Shown here: positions 38,000-50,530 of the stretch, one piece after another | How the letters are laid out: each line of letters starts with the position of its first letter | Position numbering within the stretch: the first letter of the stretch is position 1 | From: Zeus faber | Taxonomy: Eukaryota > Chordata > Actinopteri > Zeiformes > Zeidae | DNA: 64,000 nucleotides | Assembly: GCA_960531495.1 (NCBI GenBank) | Contig: OY482854.1 | Coordinates: 27,768,426-27,832,425 of the forward strand | Direction: 5' to 3' | Position numbers and translations under genes: made by a program | The notes under the pieces: generated by a model | What the model saw: the letters and a program-made list of their open reading frames with translations, nothing else | Database searches by the model: none | Told to the model about the DNA's origin: nothing

Positions 38000-40896
38000 T
38001 GATATTCAAAACATGCTGGATATATTTTTTTTGCAACAGGCAAAAATTGCTATTGTTGCAAAACCTCAAAAGATTTTCTCTGCATGTCTAAGCTGTCCAC
38101 CACAGCGAGGAGGTGTTGGGGTGATGGAGGGTCTCCCGGTGACACTGTGTTTGGCTCTCGATCAAAGCTCTGTGAGAGGGAGCGCAGAACCCAATCCCCG
38201 GAGTCTATGAATAGCATGGTACGGGGGGGGGGGGGGGGTGTAGGTAACAATAGCGGAGGGTTTTGGGTGTTCCCCCGCTACAGACACTGTGACGGACCGT
38301 CCTGCTGTTCCAAGTCCCTCATCAGACATTCAGCTTCCTGTCTCTGGGCCGTGACATCGCCGGCGGGAGGCCTGGGCGGGACGGCCCGCCGCCAGATGCA
38401 CCCGGGGGACGGCGGACGTTGCGGCCGCCGTCCTCGTCGAGAAGTCTCCCATCATGTGTCGCGTCAGAGCACGCAGGGGCGAGCGATGTCACTGTATCCA
38501 TCACCGTGGAGTGATGCAGGTGCAGGGGGGTGGTAACCAGGCGTACGTGCCTGCTTTTGAAGAAATGCTGTTTTCTGCTGACATTTGGATTTTACAAACT
38601 ACGCTTTATTATTTCACTCAAGTATATGTCGAAAGGAAATGATGTCTGCTTTACCGTCACGTCACCCTTTCCCCTGAATTAAAAAATATGCTTTGTTTCA
38701 TAATTTTTATTGCCTTCTTCCTCATTGCTGTCGCCATGGTTTTAACCTCTCCAAATTACCGCTGTTCAGTTGTGGTGCATTTATTTTTATTTTTTTTAAC
38801 AGATTTGACGTAAAGCAACAAGTGCTTTTACTCAAGTTTTTATTTGGATAACCACGGCTAACGTCCACTTGAGTTCATGTCTTTTTTAAGTAACAGCAGA
38901 AATAAGTTGCATGAATGTATTAATTTATACATTTACACTTGCATAAGGTTCACACTGCCATAAGTTGCGTAAATATATAATTCCGAAAAAGAAATTGATT
39001 CCATACTTTCTGAAGCATTTTAGTACCTATAGTATACCTCCAAAAGCAATCGAATTTGGAATTGGAAATTTTCGAAAACAAATACCCTGTCCTCCTTCAG
39101 CCAATCAGAACGTGTCACAAAACACGAGACACGGCCAACATTTGAAAGAACTATCTTCTATAGGCGTCACCAAATGTCCGGCAAACTGGAGAAGAGGTGG
39201 ATTCTGTGAATCAGTGGTGAAAGGAGGAAGATGAGGCGCTGATATGGACCCGCCAGACACATCTCCCTCTCTCACCCCAGCGCATTGTGCCAGTTATGGG
39301 ATTAGTTACCAGACACTATGGATATTAATGACTGTTGTTAAAATGAATATTACGTGTAATCAAATCCCCTGTCGCATGATTTATTTTCCACACGTCCCCG
39401 ACATAATGGCCGGAAAAATAATTCCAGTCGCCGTGAACAAGCCTGTGAGTGGTGGGTAAGTCCTGTCAAGCGAAACAAAAGATGGAGAAAATATTTTTTT
39501 TTTGCGGGGTCCATCGCGGCGATAATGTTTCAGCTGACATTCTCCGTCCATACACCTGAGACCGGTGACTTTTAGCGCCGAGAGGATTATCCGCCGCCGA
39601 GGACGGAGAGGCTCCCATTGTCCCCGCCCCGCAATATCAATAACCAGGGACGCGGCCGTGGCTGTCCGGGGGCCCCGGCGCCGGCGTCCGGCTCTGGCCC
39701 GTCGCAAACCGGATGAATTAGTAAACAAGCAAAGCAACAGTTCAAGGGTGTGTCCGCCCGGTTTTCCCCCTCCCACTATGAAACACAACCATCTTAGAGG
39801 TTATGAATAAGTGATCGGGTTTTCAAATTTTTCTCTCAATAATTCAGGAGATAATTGGCCGAGCTTAATTGGTTGTGGCGCATCAAAGATTCAGGCCGCC
39901 CCTTAAGTGCGGCACATCAGACCCCACTTATAATGATGACAGATGGCTGTTTGTCGGCCGGGGTGTCGGGTGGGAGGGCTTTGTCATATTCACACTTACC
40001 CTTGTCCGGGGACGGATCGGGTTCTCCTTCCCGGAGCGTGACACAGTTTCTCTTTTTTAGGGCCCGACATCGGTGAGTTATGGAGACGCCGAGGCACCGC
40101 CGGTCGAGTGCCAAACGCAGAGTCGGGGGTCGGCGCAGGGCAAGCATTTAGTCGGGTATTGAGTGTGAAATTCCAAATATTAGGTTGCTGTAAACGGTGC
40201 TTCCTTTAGAGATTTCTGTCGGTTTCCCGGGTTTGGAATGAAACACTCAAGTGCTCGGCAGACACATTTGTCGTTTATTTTAATCTTTTCCACGGGAGAA
40301 AAAAAACGCAAGTCATTTTTTTTTTTTGGGAGATTTTAGAGCAAGTGAGATGAAACTCATAGAATTGGAAATCCAGAGAAACGGCCACATTACGCACCAT
40401 TACGAGGAAAACCTGCAGTTGAAATGTTTCCGTTTGCGGGAATAAGTGTTCTTTATATTGGACACGCGGGACATACATCTTCCTGGTGCAACAATAACTC
40501 TGTCTTGGCCTCAGACTCCCAAGAAAAGAGGATCAGGACATTACCCCAAGACAAACAGCACAATTAAGTGGACCACAAATGTGTTTATTTTTCTCCAATT
40601 TGTGCCAAATGTGCAAAGGTCTCATGCCGCGCAGCAGCCAAAAGCCAACGTCGACTCATTAGCACCACATTAATAAAGAGGTTAATTACATGATTGGAGT
40701 CTGGGCCAATTCTCTTCACGCAGGGAAAACATCGTTATTTTCAAATTTGCCATTTTTCGAGCACTTTCATCGCTAATGATATGAGCAGGGCTTCAAATAT
40801 ACACAAGATATTGAAAAAAAACGCAGAAGGAACTCACTGATCCTCCGAAGAATATGCACACGAACCCTCCTCCGCACCGCAGGAGCTAGTCGCGCA

Positions 40897-40900
<4 letters not shown>
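38000..40900. other. gene-free DNA with candidate regulatory islands
   Basis: A G-run lies at 38,222-38,238. Repeat-free blocks at 39,240-39,440 (gggattagttaccag, ggatattaatgactg), 39,500-40,150 (GC-rich) and 40,590-40,800 (attaataaagaggttaatta, atcgctaatgatatg) have the look of developmental non-coding elements. No exon was recognised. Confidence 0.3.

Positions 40901-40951
<51 letters not shown>
40901..40951. repeat. (CA)n microsatellite
   Basis: About 25 perfect copies. Confidence 0.97.
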
Positions 40952-40953
<2 letters not shown>

Positions 40954-41147
40954 TTGTGTGTTCAGTATTTTGGTACATTTCCCCTTCCTAATGGCCTAAT
41001 AATTTAAACTCACTTAAGTTGGCTCATTAGCTGTGTCTGAAGACTTAAGGGGGGGGAAACACCTGTTCATTTATTTAATGAACTCCAAAAAAACACCTCA
41101 CTTCATTCCAGGGCAAGAAAATAAACGGTGACGCGGAGCACTCCCCC

Positions 41148-41213
41148 CCCACACACACACATACAGGCGCGCGCACACACGCACGCACGCACGCACACGC
41201 ACACACACACACA
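41148..41213. repeat. (CA)n with CGCA units
   Basis: A CA tract with ACGC and GCGC patches after a C-run. Confidence 0.92.
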
Positions 41214-41535
41214 CAGCTTTAATGGAGCTGATACTGAAAGGTAAACAAAAGCATTTCTATTTTAGTTAATGTTCTTGCACAGACAGGTAGGACCGGCTTT
41301 GGGAGCTTGTAAATCAAATGTTCCCTGTTCAGTCCTCCACTATGAAAACAATGGAGATATTTGAACGGCCCGAGGCAGAGTTGAGGTTTTAAAAATTTGG
41401 AACAAGCTAAATAACCATTTCGGAGTCGACGAGGTTTATTATGGTATAAGGCTCTTATTTATCCGGGACAGATGTGTGCGTGTGTGGAGCCGAGGAGGAG
41501 AGTAAGAGAGGGGAAATTACAAACTCGTGCTAATG
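41214..41535. other. non-coding spacer
   Basis: Unique sequence leading into the CpG-rich block. No gene seen. Confidence 0.45.
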
Positions 41536-41990
41536 TCGGAAAAAGACCCCGAAGGTCATCTGCGTCGGGGTACCCGCGCGCCGGCAGCGAGAGCGATGGC
41601 GCGAACGCGGCCCGTGATCGTCGGGGTGATCGAGTCCCGGGACGAGTCCCGGGACGGACTCGTCCCTCGCGGCCCCGACCCTCACGCCTTCGCATCGCCG
41701 CCGCCGCCCTTTTACCCCTCGCGCCTCCCCTGCGCCGGAAACCCAAGACCGCCGGCCACAAAAGGGCCTTGTAAGGCATCCCGGTGCAGTAATTAACCCG
41801 CCTCTCACCTCGCTGTCGGGCGGCGTCCCTCACAACAGCCTGGCAATCAGCAGCCACTTCGCACAACAGCTTGCACACGGGAACACGAACCCGACCCCCG
41901 GCCCCCGCCGCCCTTTCATGACACTCCGGCCGTACCTTCGACGCAGCCACTGGCATCGGGTCCCGCAACGGCTCCGTTTCTCGGGTGGAA
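41536..41990. other. CpG-rich block without a recognisable gene
   Basis: One of the densest CpG stretches in the window (gtacccgcgcgccggcagcg near 41,571). It includes two direct copies of gagtcccgggac at 41,632-41,656. Long arginine/proline-rich frames appear on both strands, as expected of GC composition. It could be an orphan CpG island or an unannotated promoter. Confidence 0.45.
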
Positions 41991-44900
41991 GCGGTTTGAT
42001 CGATCGCCGTGCGTTACCAGCCGCTTCTAAGTGATCTCACATGTCGTAGGCAGAAAAAAAACAAAGATATAAAATAAAACTCCTCGTGCCGTACTGTACA
42101 ACTCAAGTGGCCGGAGTCGGTAAATGAGGGGCGGCGCACACTTGAGACGCGGACTATTAGGCTATTTTTATACGCAAGAAAACATTAAGGAGTTATTAAT
42201 TTTTTAGTGGACTTCCAATGCGGGTCAAGAAAAGGAACTAAACAGCCAATAAAAGCAAGAGCACTTAGCTGGCCCTGTGTCACGACAAAGGCAGCCCCTA
42301 AATCAGACGCATACAGCTTGGCCTTGTTCGCCAGGCGGTCGCAGGCGGTCGCAGGCGGCCCCGCACACTCCAAACCTGCCGGCCCCCGTTGACACTGGAC
42401 TTCCCGGGCGGCTCCAGCACCTTCATTTCCATCAATAATTTCCCCTATATGCTTGCTGATGACCTCACCACCACCAGAAAGGGCTGCTTTTGATTAGCCC
42501 CGCTATGCGCTGGATGGGAGACCTGCAGCGCTTTGCGGAGCCGTGATGGATACTGTGAAAAGGAGAAGAAGAAGAAGAAAAAAAAAAAAAAAAAAAAATC
42601 CAAATCGGGTTTTCCACACTGGCCACATTGAGTTGGACAGGGCACGGGATTCTAATGTCACCTCGCATCATGTCAGTGCCTCCGTGGCGCCCTGTAGGAG
42701 GCACAGACATGCTTTCCAGAAATGCAATGTTTATTACTTACAACCCGGGCTCCGGTGCACTATTACTGTATATTGTCTACTATCACCAAGAATCGACCCC
42801 GCGCTGCTGCATCAAAACACATGTTTAAGGAACTCAAATCCTATTGCTCAATTGACTAATTTAACCCGCTTTCATCATTCCACGCAAGATTTTATGCCAA
42901 TATTTTTGCGTCAATTCATTCAATGTAACTTTTAATGACGTGCTGAATGAATCAATACCGAAGGGAAATTTCTACCTTTCCTTAGAAGTCCTCTAGCAAG
43001 GACTTGAATGCAGGGGCTGTGTTCTACAATGTCAAAACTCCATAAAATCAAATTCCTCCTTCTGGGATGGAGAGACAATAAAAGAAGAAAAGGCAGCTCT
43101 TTTTTTTTTCCAATAAATATTGCATTCTCAATAAATCATTTCTAAAAACACCTGTTGGCAAAATTTATATCCCTATCCTTTATCCTCCCTCCCACCGGTA
43201 TAGGAGAGGCGGGATGGACATCTTTACACAATTTTGAGGCATTTCGAGTTAAAAGAAAATAGAAAAAAAGGTTTGTCTCCAGAGGGAAATGAACACCCGA
43301 AGCTGCCAGTCATTGATATCAATAAATATAGACTTGTCTAACGTGTCATTCTTCTAGTCCATTGTTTCCCTCAGACTGGTTTCTTTGAGGTTTGGCTGGA
43401 CGTCTGGATTTTCCAGTCAAATATGAAGTGAAAGTTTCACTCTGTCACAGAATGGAGAGGAACACAATTGCAACGTGGAATTAATATTTTTCCCCAAATC
43501 CGGGAGGGATATATACCCTTTGTAAAAAAATTAAATAAAAATGAAATAAAAAAGCTGTACGGGGCAATTAATTGCGCTGTGGTCATGTTCCCAACATAGT
43601 CATTGAGTTCGTCCGCCGAAGCAGACTTTCCAATGACAAAAAGTCAAACTCCCCGGTACGATCGCCATCTCCTCCCTCGTTTTCACACTTTTCAGCGTCT
43701 CAAACACCACGGCATCATCTAAGTAGTCTTTTCAGAAGCCACAATGCGTCATCTTGGGATAAACGCTATTTTCAGTGGGCGGTAATGAATAGCACTTTAA
43801 GGAGTGAATGGCTCCCGGGATCAGGTTCTGGATCCGACGTATCTGGACGAACAATGGCCGAAGCATCACAAAGCGGGGGAAAGACAAGAGACGGGCAGTT
43901 TTGAGTAATGGCCTTGTAATCTTTCCCCACTCCTGATATCCTCATCCCACACATGAGGCCTTTTTGAGAGTAGTTATCTTCCCGCTGTTTAAGTGGTGGT
44001 GAGTGGTGGCGCCCAACTCGGGTCCCACCCAGGAGCGTCTCTTTGTTGAGGCGTGGCACAGGCAGGATCCAGGGGGCTGGGAAGTGGATAAGTGCCCAGG
44101 TGTTAGATTAATACCCTCATTTTATACGGCGATGACACGGCGGTGCCATCGAACGCAAAATCTTATCTTATCGGGTACATGGACGACACGCACCCGCGGA
44201 GTAATCAGAGATCTCAATTATTGCCGCACAAAAGGCCGCGCGTAGATGTCTTGCTCCTGAGGGAAGGGACTTGTTCCGAGCGGTCTCTGGAACGCGCACA
44301 TCTGCACTCGTGCATTTCCTCCTTCCGATCCCTCGATCTCATCCTCATACATACACACTTATCAGCCTGCAAACACACAAAGCAGACACGAAACTAGCGA
44401 AAAAAAAAGAAAAGAAAAGAAAATCGGATTAATACTGAATAGTGTTTGCTGTGTAATAAACTGTTTATAGCAACATACATTGCAACACAGCTGGACATTT
44501 GAATCGTGTTGTGTTAGATTGTGGAAGCTTTCAATTCCCGCGCCCTTCAGAGAGGCTTTTGCAACGTTATTCCTCTTTCATTGTTCTCTCCCAGCAGTGA
44601 GAATGCAAAGATCTGATCCTGGAGCTGTTCGTTTGCTGTGTGTGTTCTTTTTTTTAAGTGCTATTCATTATAAAGTGGAGGAAAACGGCATTCATCCGTG
44701 CCATCAGGCTGGAGGAGGACTTGGAGGAGGACTGTTTTTGTCCCTCTGGCTCTTTTTTTTTTTTTTTTTTTTTCGGAGACTCTGCTTATACTGGCAGGCC
44801 TCCTCCACAGACCAACTGACTCTAAATATGACCCTTCTGATTGCCCACATCCTCGCCCCGAAAATACACCACGTCCTTCTCAGCCGGAGCAGAAACCTGG

Positions 44901-45005
44901 CACCTCTGAGGACGGCACTGTCCGTCTGAACAAGCTCAATATCCAGCGTGAGACAAGCTGTGTTCTCAGCTCACAATCGCCTGACACACATCCCGTGTGT
45001 ACAAC
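41991..45005. other. gene-free DNA
   Basis: A-runs lie at 42,575-42,598 and near 44,400, and a T-run at 44,752-44,773. A small gcggtcgcag tandem lies at 42,335-42,360. The blocks 42,180-42,560 and 43,780-44,300 are repeat-free but have no recognisable coding content. Confidence 0.4.

Positions 45006-45099
<94 letters not shown>
45006..45099. repeat. (CA)n microsatellite
   Basis: About 46 nearly perfect copies. Confidence 0.97.
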
Positions 45100-45102
<3 letters not shown>

Positions 45103-48100
45103 AAAATGTTCACTCACAACAAACAAGGGCGATCCTCTGAAGTCGCATTTGGGAACTTGAAACTTGCCAGAGGGTTTCTGGATGAACTGGATGCCAGTAG
45201 TGTCTCTGCTTTGGCCCTCGCCTGTCACTCGTCTTCCTGTTGGCTGCACCGAGGTGTTCTGTAATAAGAGAATAGGAGCCAGAGAGGGGCCCGGGGCCTG
45301 GAGCCTGGAGCCCATCACTGGACTGACTCAGTTCTCCCTACAAGAGTCGACGCTGTGGGTCTGGCACTCGGCACAGGTGGAAAACGGAAGAGGGTGAGTG
45401 GGTAATCTGAAGGGTGTTGGCCCGGTTCTGCCCATTACCAAAAAGAAAAAAATAAATAAAATCCCCACAACCACGGAGCTCTTACTGTCGATGGTTTTGA
45501 GACTGTCATCGCAGATCCAACCCACCCCCACCCCCAACCCCACCCCCACCAATGGGATACAGACAGAGGAATAATTATAATTATACAAAGTAAAAAGAGG
45601 GGCAGTAGATGTAAATAGAGTATACAGTACATATGCATGCGGAGTATGTGTGAAGGTAAATAATTATGGAGGAAGAAAAGGTTGGGGCTTGGTGAGGTAC
45701 AAGGGCTTTATTCTTCTACGTCTCTGTGGTCGGCTCCAAATTAATGAGTACATCGCAGTTTGTCTGCGTGCTTTTTTCCTCCTCGGGGCGTGTGTACCCA
45801 ACCGCTGAGTGAGCAAACACAGCATCGGCGAACATACAAAACCATTGACTGGGTAACAGGTACCGAGGAAGCAGGTAGACAAATTCACTTAGACGCGAGT
45901 CAACCCGGCCCCGCCCCCGCCCCCCCAAAAGACGCCTGCCAATCTGCCGAAGCCTCGTCCCTTCGTGAGCCTTGTCCCCGCGATGATGTTCTTACCTGGT
46001 GCCTTTGGAGGAACATCGGCGTTGCGAGCGTCTAAGCTGGAAACGGGCTGCGGTTGTTTTCTTTGCAAAAACACCTGTCTAAACAGCGGCAAAGCCAAGG
46101 GCAAGCCTCGCCTGTCAGCGCCGGTGACAGCTCTCGACAAAAAAAATTCGGCAGAGACAATTCCAAAGACATCCACTCAAGCGAAACAATGCGTGCGTGT
46201 TGGAATGACACCAGCTGTGTTGCCTCTCTCGCCCTCCGTTTTGGGAATGTGTTGTTTGTGAGCGGTTGTTGCCGCCGGCGGCCGGAGGGGGACACTGAAC
46301 ACCTCCGCTGAGAAGGTTAAAACACATTTCGGCTCGTCCTGTAAAGGCAACGTCGTTGTTGTTCGGCTGTCTCGGCGCCTCCGTCCGCGCGTTGTCCCTC
46401 TGACCATCCAAGCGTGGTTTGGGTAACGCTGACTGGGCGAAAAAAAAGAAAAAAAAAAGGCTCGACTGGAAACTCAACCCCCTCTTACGGTTTTGTGGGG
46501 ACACAATGCGCCGGGCCGTTTAAGTGATTAATTAATACAGCTTACAACCATTAAAAAAGGTATTTGTATCATCTGTCCAGGGTGGATTTAGGTCTCATTG
46601 GGATGGAGATTTAGGGAACAAAGGCCAGGTGCCTCATTAGCTCGAAGGACTTACCTGGGCCCGGGTGGACGGGGGATCTCGCGGGTGGTCAAGTTTCAGT
46701 TCTGATGCTTGGATTTCAACACGCGGATCCTTAATCTGCGATGCCCCCATAGGTTATGGACCGGGCTCCATCATCCCCCCTGCGACCGGGAACCTCGAGG
46801 GCCCGTGCCATCGCTCCGCATTATCAGGCCGCGGTGAAAAATGGCAATGAAATCCAGGCCCGAGCACATTATACTTCCAGCTTGGGCGAGCGCCACAGCC
46901 AACAAAGGGTGAGTAATGAGAGGGTCCACACGCATTCACAGATCCAATATTTTTGGTAAAACAATACTATTCAAACCGAATACATGAGCACGAGGTGGCC
47001 GCTAACGCAGTAGCCCGTTCGTTGAAATGAAAAACCACAGTTGCCGCACTTGATCATCTTCCTTTTTTTTTTTTTTTTTTATTTACAAAGATCTGTGTGT
47101 TGAGTAATGCAAACCGAAAAGCCTTTTTTGAACTTTACATTTGAAATGTTGTAATAGAAGATGAACTCTGAGGCTTCCCAGCTCTGACGTCTCATTAAAA
47201 GAGCTTAAAGATCCTCCACTAAACAACACTGACTACAATGTGCTGCAGAAACACAACGTTTACACGTAAGGCGGACAACCGGGTCAATTCACCGTTAATC
47301 ATTTCGTTTTCTTGGACAACATACTAATTTTAGCATTCCTTCAAAAATATATATACTGTTGACAAATTTGGTTTAATATATGATAGAGCACTTAAATGTC
47401 TATCTATGATTATCCATTTAATAAATATACTGTAAAAATAAGTCGTAGTCACTCAATGCAAACTTCTGTTCTATAACGGACAGTTGAATAAGCTACAACA
47501 AAGCCTTCTAATAAATGGTTGTACATTATAGCTGCTCAATTTGACACTCAAGTTTCCCTTAAAGTGGTATCTGTCCAGAATTTTAGTTTTACACGTCGTC
47601 TGCATTGTTCCCTGACATAGAGCTCTCAACCAGCAGAACACAATCACATTTTAGGTTTTAAATGCAGATACAACGCAAGACACATTCTGAAACAATATGG
47701 ACATAAAACATTACTTGAGGGATTACATTTTCTGGAACGTTGGGCATAAACTTAAGTTGTAAAACAAAAAAATGCAATGACTTTGCAATTAAAGTGAAAC
47801 AAATGAAATGATTTCTCTCGTGAATAACAGCTAACATCCAACACTGCTAATGCAAGCCGCTAATTGGCAAATGGAAAAACAAATTACTTTCAGCCATCGA
47901 CCATCTAGAACTTTCTCTTCTTCCCACTCAGAAGCACCATAGATGTAAAGGCCACTACATGATAACTCACTAGTGCTACAACAAAGCCTGTGGTCTTATG
48001 TCCTGCCCAGAATACCACTTACTTACGTCAGTTATTACATAATCGTCTGATCGTAGTTATTCGATTGCACCATAATTTGTTTCCATCCAAATGTTGAGGG

Positions 48101-48639
48101 AGTTTTAACCCAGTGTTTGAAACGTCGCAATAAAATGGAATGAGAATTTGGTGCGTTTCCATCCATCGCCGGGGTGCAGCAAATTATTTCGACTCGGACC
48201 ATTCTGCAATGAGTAGAGATGGATTTTTACACTACTCGGCGATTACTCTATGACAGTGGCATGATGTGAAAAAAAAAAAAAATCAATTGTTAACTACGAT
48301 CATTACTATAACAATTAATCACAAACTAAAATGTCATGATCGCGACAGCCCGACCATTTAACACATACAGAAATAGTGACGTGCGTGGTGTCAGTTACAC
48401 CTGTCTATCACACCTTTATCAATACATTGGAGTATTTGCAGTGAAGAGAAAATTACAATGGAGCAAACATACATTTATCAAATATGTTGAAATAACAGGG
48501 AAGGACTTCCTGCAAGAGAAACCAGCTTCTTCACGGCCACATACAATCAAACGGTCTCTTAAAGATACAAAAGAGGGAGGGAGGTGGTCAAACATTGAAC
48601 TCATTTCCACTTTTAATGTTGTTGGCCGAGATGCAAGGT
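45100..48639. other. gene-free DNA downstream of rab28
   Basis: CCCCCA-type repeats lie at 45,520-45,552, a CpG-rich patch at 46,000-46,420 and a T-run at 47,063-47,080. Near 48,080-48,170, paired gtttccatcca phrases suggest a small old dispersed repeat. No gene recognised. Confidence 0.4.
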
Positions 48640-48663
48640 TAAAATATATTCTTACTTAAGGCT

Positions 48664-48669
48664 TTTATT
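48664..48669 (-). terminator. rab28: candidate rab28 poly(A) signal AATAAA
   Basis: This is a canonical hexamer on the minus strand, about 440 bases past the CAVQ stop codon. It is the first AATAAA met after the last coding exon. No transcript evidence is available from sequence alone. Confidence 0.35.
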
Positions 48670-48861
48670 TCACACCACTGAAGAAATAATAGCTGCTAAA
48701 TTTCCAACCTACAGATCTGCAGTGGAGCATTTTCTCAGTCCTCGTTTCTAAAGCAGCATAAATACAAATACATGTCACACAAAAAGCTGAATTTGGTCCT
48801 CCCAAAAGAGAATACTGACTAGCCTTGTATCATCTCAACAGAAAGTGACTGTGTGTGCTTG

Positions 48862-49051
<190 letters not shown>

Positions 49052-49105
49052 ATAAATGGTCTTCAGGGGTGTTAAGTATAATGTTTAGTGGGCTGGAAGA
49101 TGGAA

Positions 49106-49198
49106 TCACTGCACCGCACACATGGAGCTGCGCGGGGGGTTGACCGCCCTGGCCACCGTGTCCTGAGTGTAGTTCACAATATCTGCCTTCACCACACG
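49106..49198 (-). CDS. rab28: rab28 alternative C-terminal exon 2 (ends CAVQ)
   Basis: The sequence encodes 30 residues, [19 protein letters not shown] then [11 protein letters not shown], followed by TGA. It also ends in a CAAX box (C-A-V-Q). It starts after a strong acceptor (a pyrimidine-rich stretch then GTGATTCCAG at 49,200-49,199). It is in phase with the donor at 51,598, so it can directly follow ...AEIEQSQ. It is homologous to the upstream alternative exon (RIVKAELV versus RVVKADIV), consistent with an ancient exon duplication. Vertebrate Rab28 has isoforms with these two tails (family knowledge, from memory). This exon presumably also carries the terminal 3' UTR, which runs into a large CA/GT tract about 55 bases past the stop. 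Confidence 0.93.
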   Translation of the reverse strand, partial: RVVKADIVNYTQDTVARAVNPPRSSMCAVQ

Positions 49199-49685
49199 CT
49201 GGAATCACACACAAAACAACAAGAGCAAATTAGAGGAAGTCGGGCAGTACACATTGAGAACAAATGGACTAATCTATAAGGGGGTTTGTTTTTTACTGTT
49301 GAGAACCAAGTTCCCCAACAATTTAGTTCAAAACAAGCCATGCATAATACTGCCTGGTTGGGAGACTCATGGGCAAGATTTTACCAGTTGGCCAAATTCC
49401 TAGACGTGGCGCTGAAGATACTGGTGGCACATCTGGTACCCTCACAATAGGACCAGGTTGGATCCACATAGACCACACTCAAACAGGAAGCATTTACTAA
49501 CAGGGTTGAACATAACTCATAAACCATGATTCAGGCACCCACCATATGAGGCTGTATTAACATGACAAAAAACTCTACTTCAGTCAACTCTAAGCCACAT
49601 TACAACTACCACAGTTACTATTGGGATCTACCATGGCTACTACACTTAAGGGCAGGAGACTGACTGTTTTCAAACGTACTTCCAA

Positions 49686-49781
49686 CTATTGAACAGAACA
49701 AATTTTGCTTTGCTGAGTGCTCTCTTGTCTAATGGGACCTTCATCCTGGGGGTAGTCCACCAGCTCTGCCTTCACAATCCT
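49686..49781 (-). CDS. rab28: rab28 alternative C-terminal exon 1 (ends CSVQ)
   Basis: The sequence encodes 31 residues, RIVKAELVDYPQDEG through SKICSVQ, then TAG. It replaces the hypervariable tail of Rab28 and ends in a CAAX box (C-S-V-Q). A Gln at position X fits farnesylation, and Rab28 is known to be farnesylated. The acceptor is GATGCGCAG with a poor pyrimidine tract, weaker than that of the downstream alternative exon. Six bases after the stop is a plausible donor (GAA|GTACGT at 49,679-49,678), so this may be a 102-bp cassette (49,781-49,680) that carries its own stop and splices on to the downstream exon as 3' UTR. I see no minus-strand AATAAA or ATTAAA between this stop and the next exon, which supports a cassette over a terminal exon (inference). 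Confidence 0.92.
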   Translation of the reverse strand, partial: RIVKAELVDYPQDEGPIRQESTQQSKICSVQ

Positions 49782-50454
49782 CTGCGCATCGGTCAACATA
49801 TGACACCATTGGAGACATGGAGGAGAAGGTGTTTGTAAAAGGATAAGAAAGATGGATAGATGGGTGAAGGACAAGAATGGAGGACAGGGTCATAGAACAA
49901 AAGGGATGGAAAAAAACAAATGTGAGAATCGGAATGAAAATTGAATAAAACACGGCCATTTTGGATCAGTGAACCAACCCTTCCCCCCGCCCCCATGAAG
50001 CCCTGGGTCTGTAGAGCGGGATGTTTAGTGTAGAAGAGACAACCTCGGTGGAAAAACAGGGCTTGGTTGGGCTGCCTGATTAATGAGCTGCCGAAGCCTG
50101 GTGTCAGAGCCAGTGAGTGATCAGCGGCCCCACTATCTGATCTACCAGACAGAGAACCATGATGGAGAAGGCTTCCAGGCAGATATGATCTTGTCAGAGG
50201 TCACGACCCCCATGTTTAAGCCCTCTAAACCTGACAATTGATAATGAGGCTTTCACTGGTGCACATCTAGACGCAGAGCCATGACCCCCTCCTTATCTTT
50301 ATATTCAGAAAACTATGACAGGTTGTCACTCATACTAAGGCTTCAGTTGGGGAAAAAGAGTGGGTGAGCGGACAATCTCCTGTAAAAGACAGATATGTGT
50401 CATGGTGTAATGGTTTATGCAATGAAGAAAAAATAATAATTCCTAATATCTGCC

Positions 50455-50530
50455 ATTCAAGATTCAAGAGGTTTATTCGTCACATACATATACATACTTC
50501 CAAACATATATGCAGTGAAATGACAAATGT
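50455..50530. repeat. possible fish dispersed-repeat fragment in rab28 intron
   Basis: The words attcaagaggtttattcgtc and tatgcagtgaaatgac resemble a frequent teleost repeat with an attcaagagttttattgtca-like motif. Short and diverged. Confidence 0.35.

Noticed and set aside
41459-41968. 169-residue minus-strand frame in CpG-rich DNA
   Set aside because: GC-rich DNA lacks stops in several frames at once. The protein is Arg/Pro/Gly-rich with no recognised family.
48336-48659. 107-residue plus-strand frame next to rab28
   Set aside because: No homology recognised and no splice or promoter context. It overlaps the likely rab28 3' UTR on the other strand.
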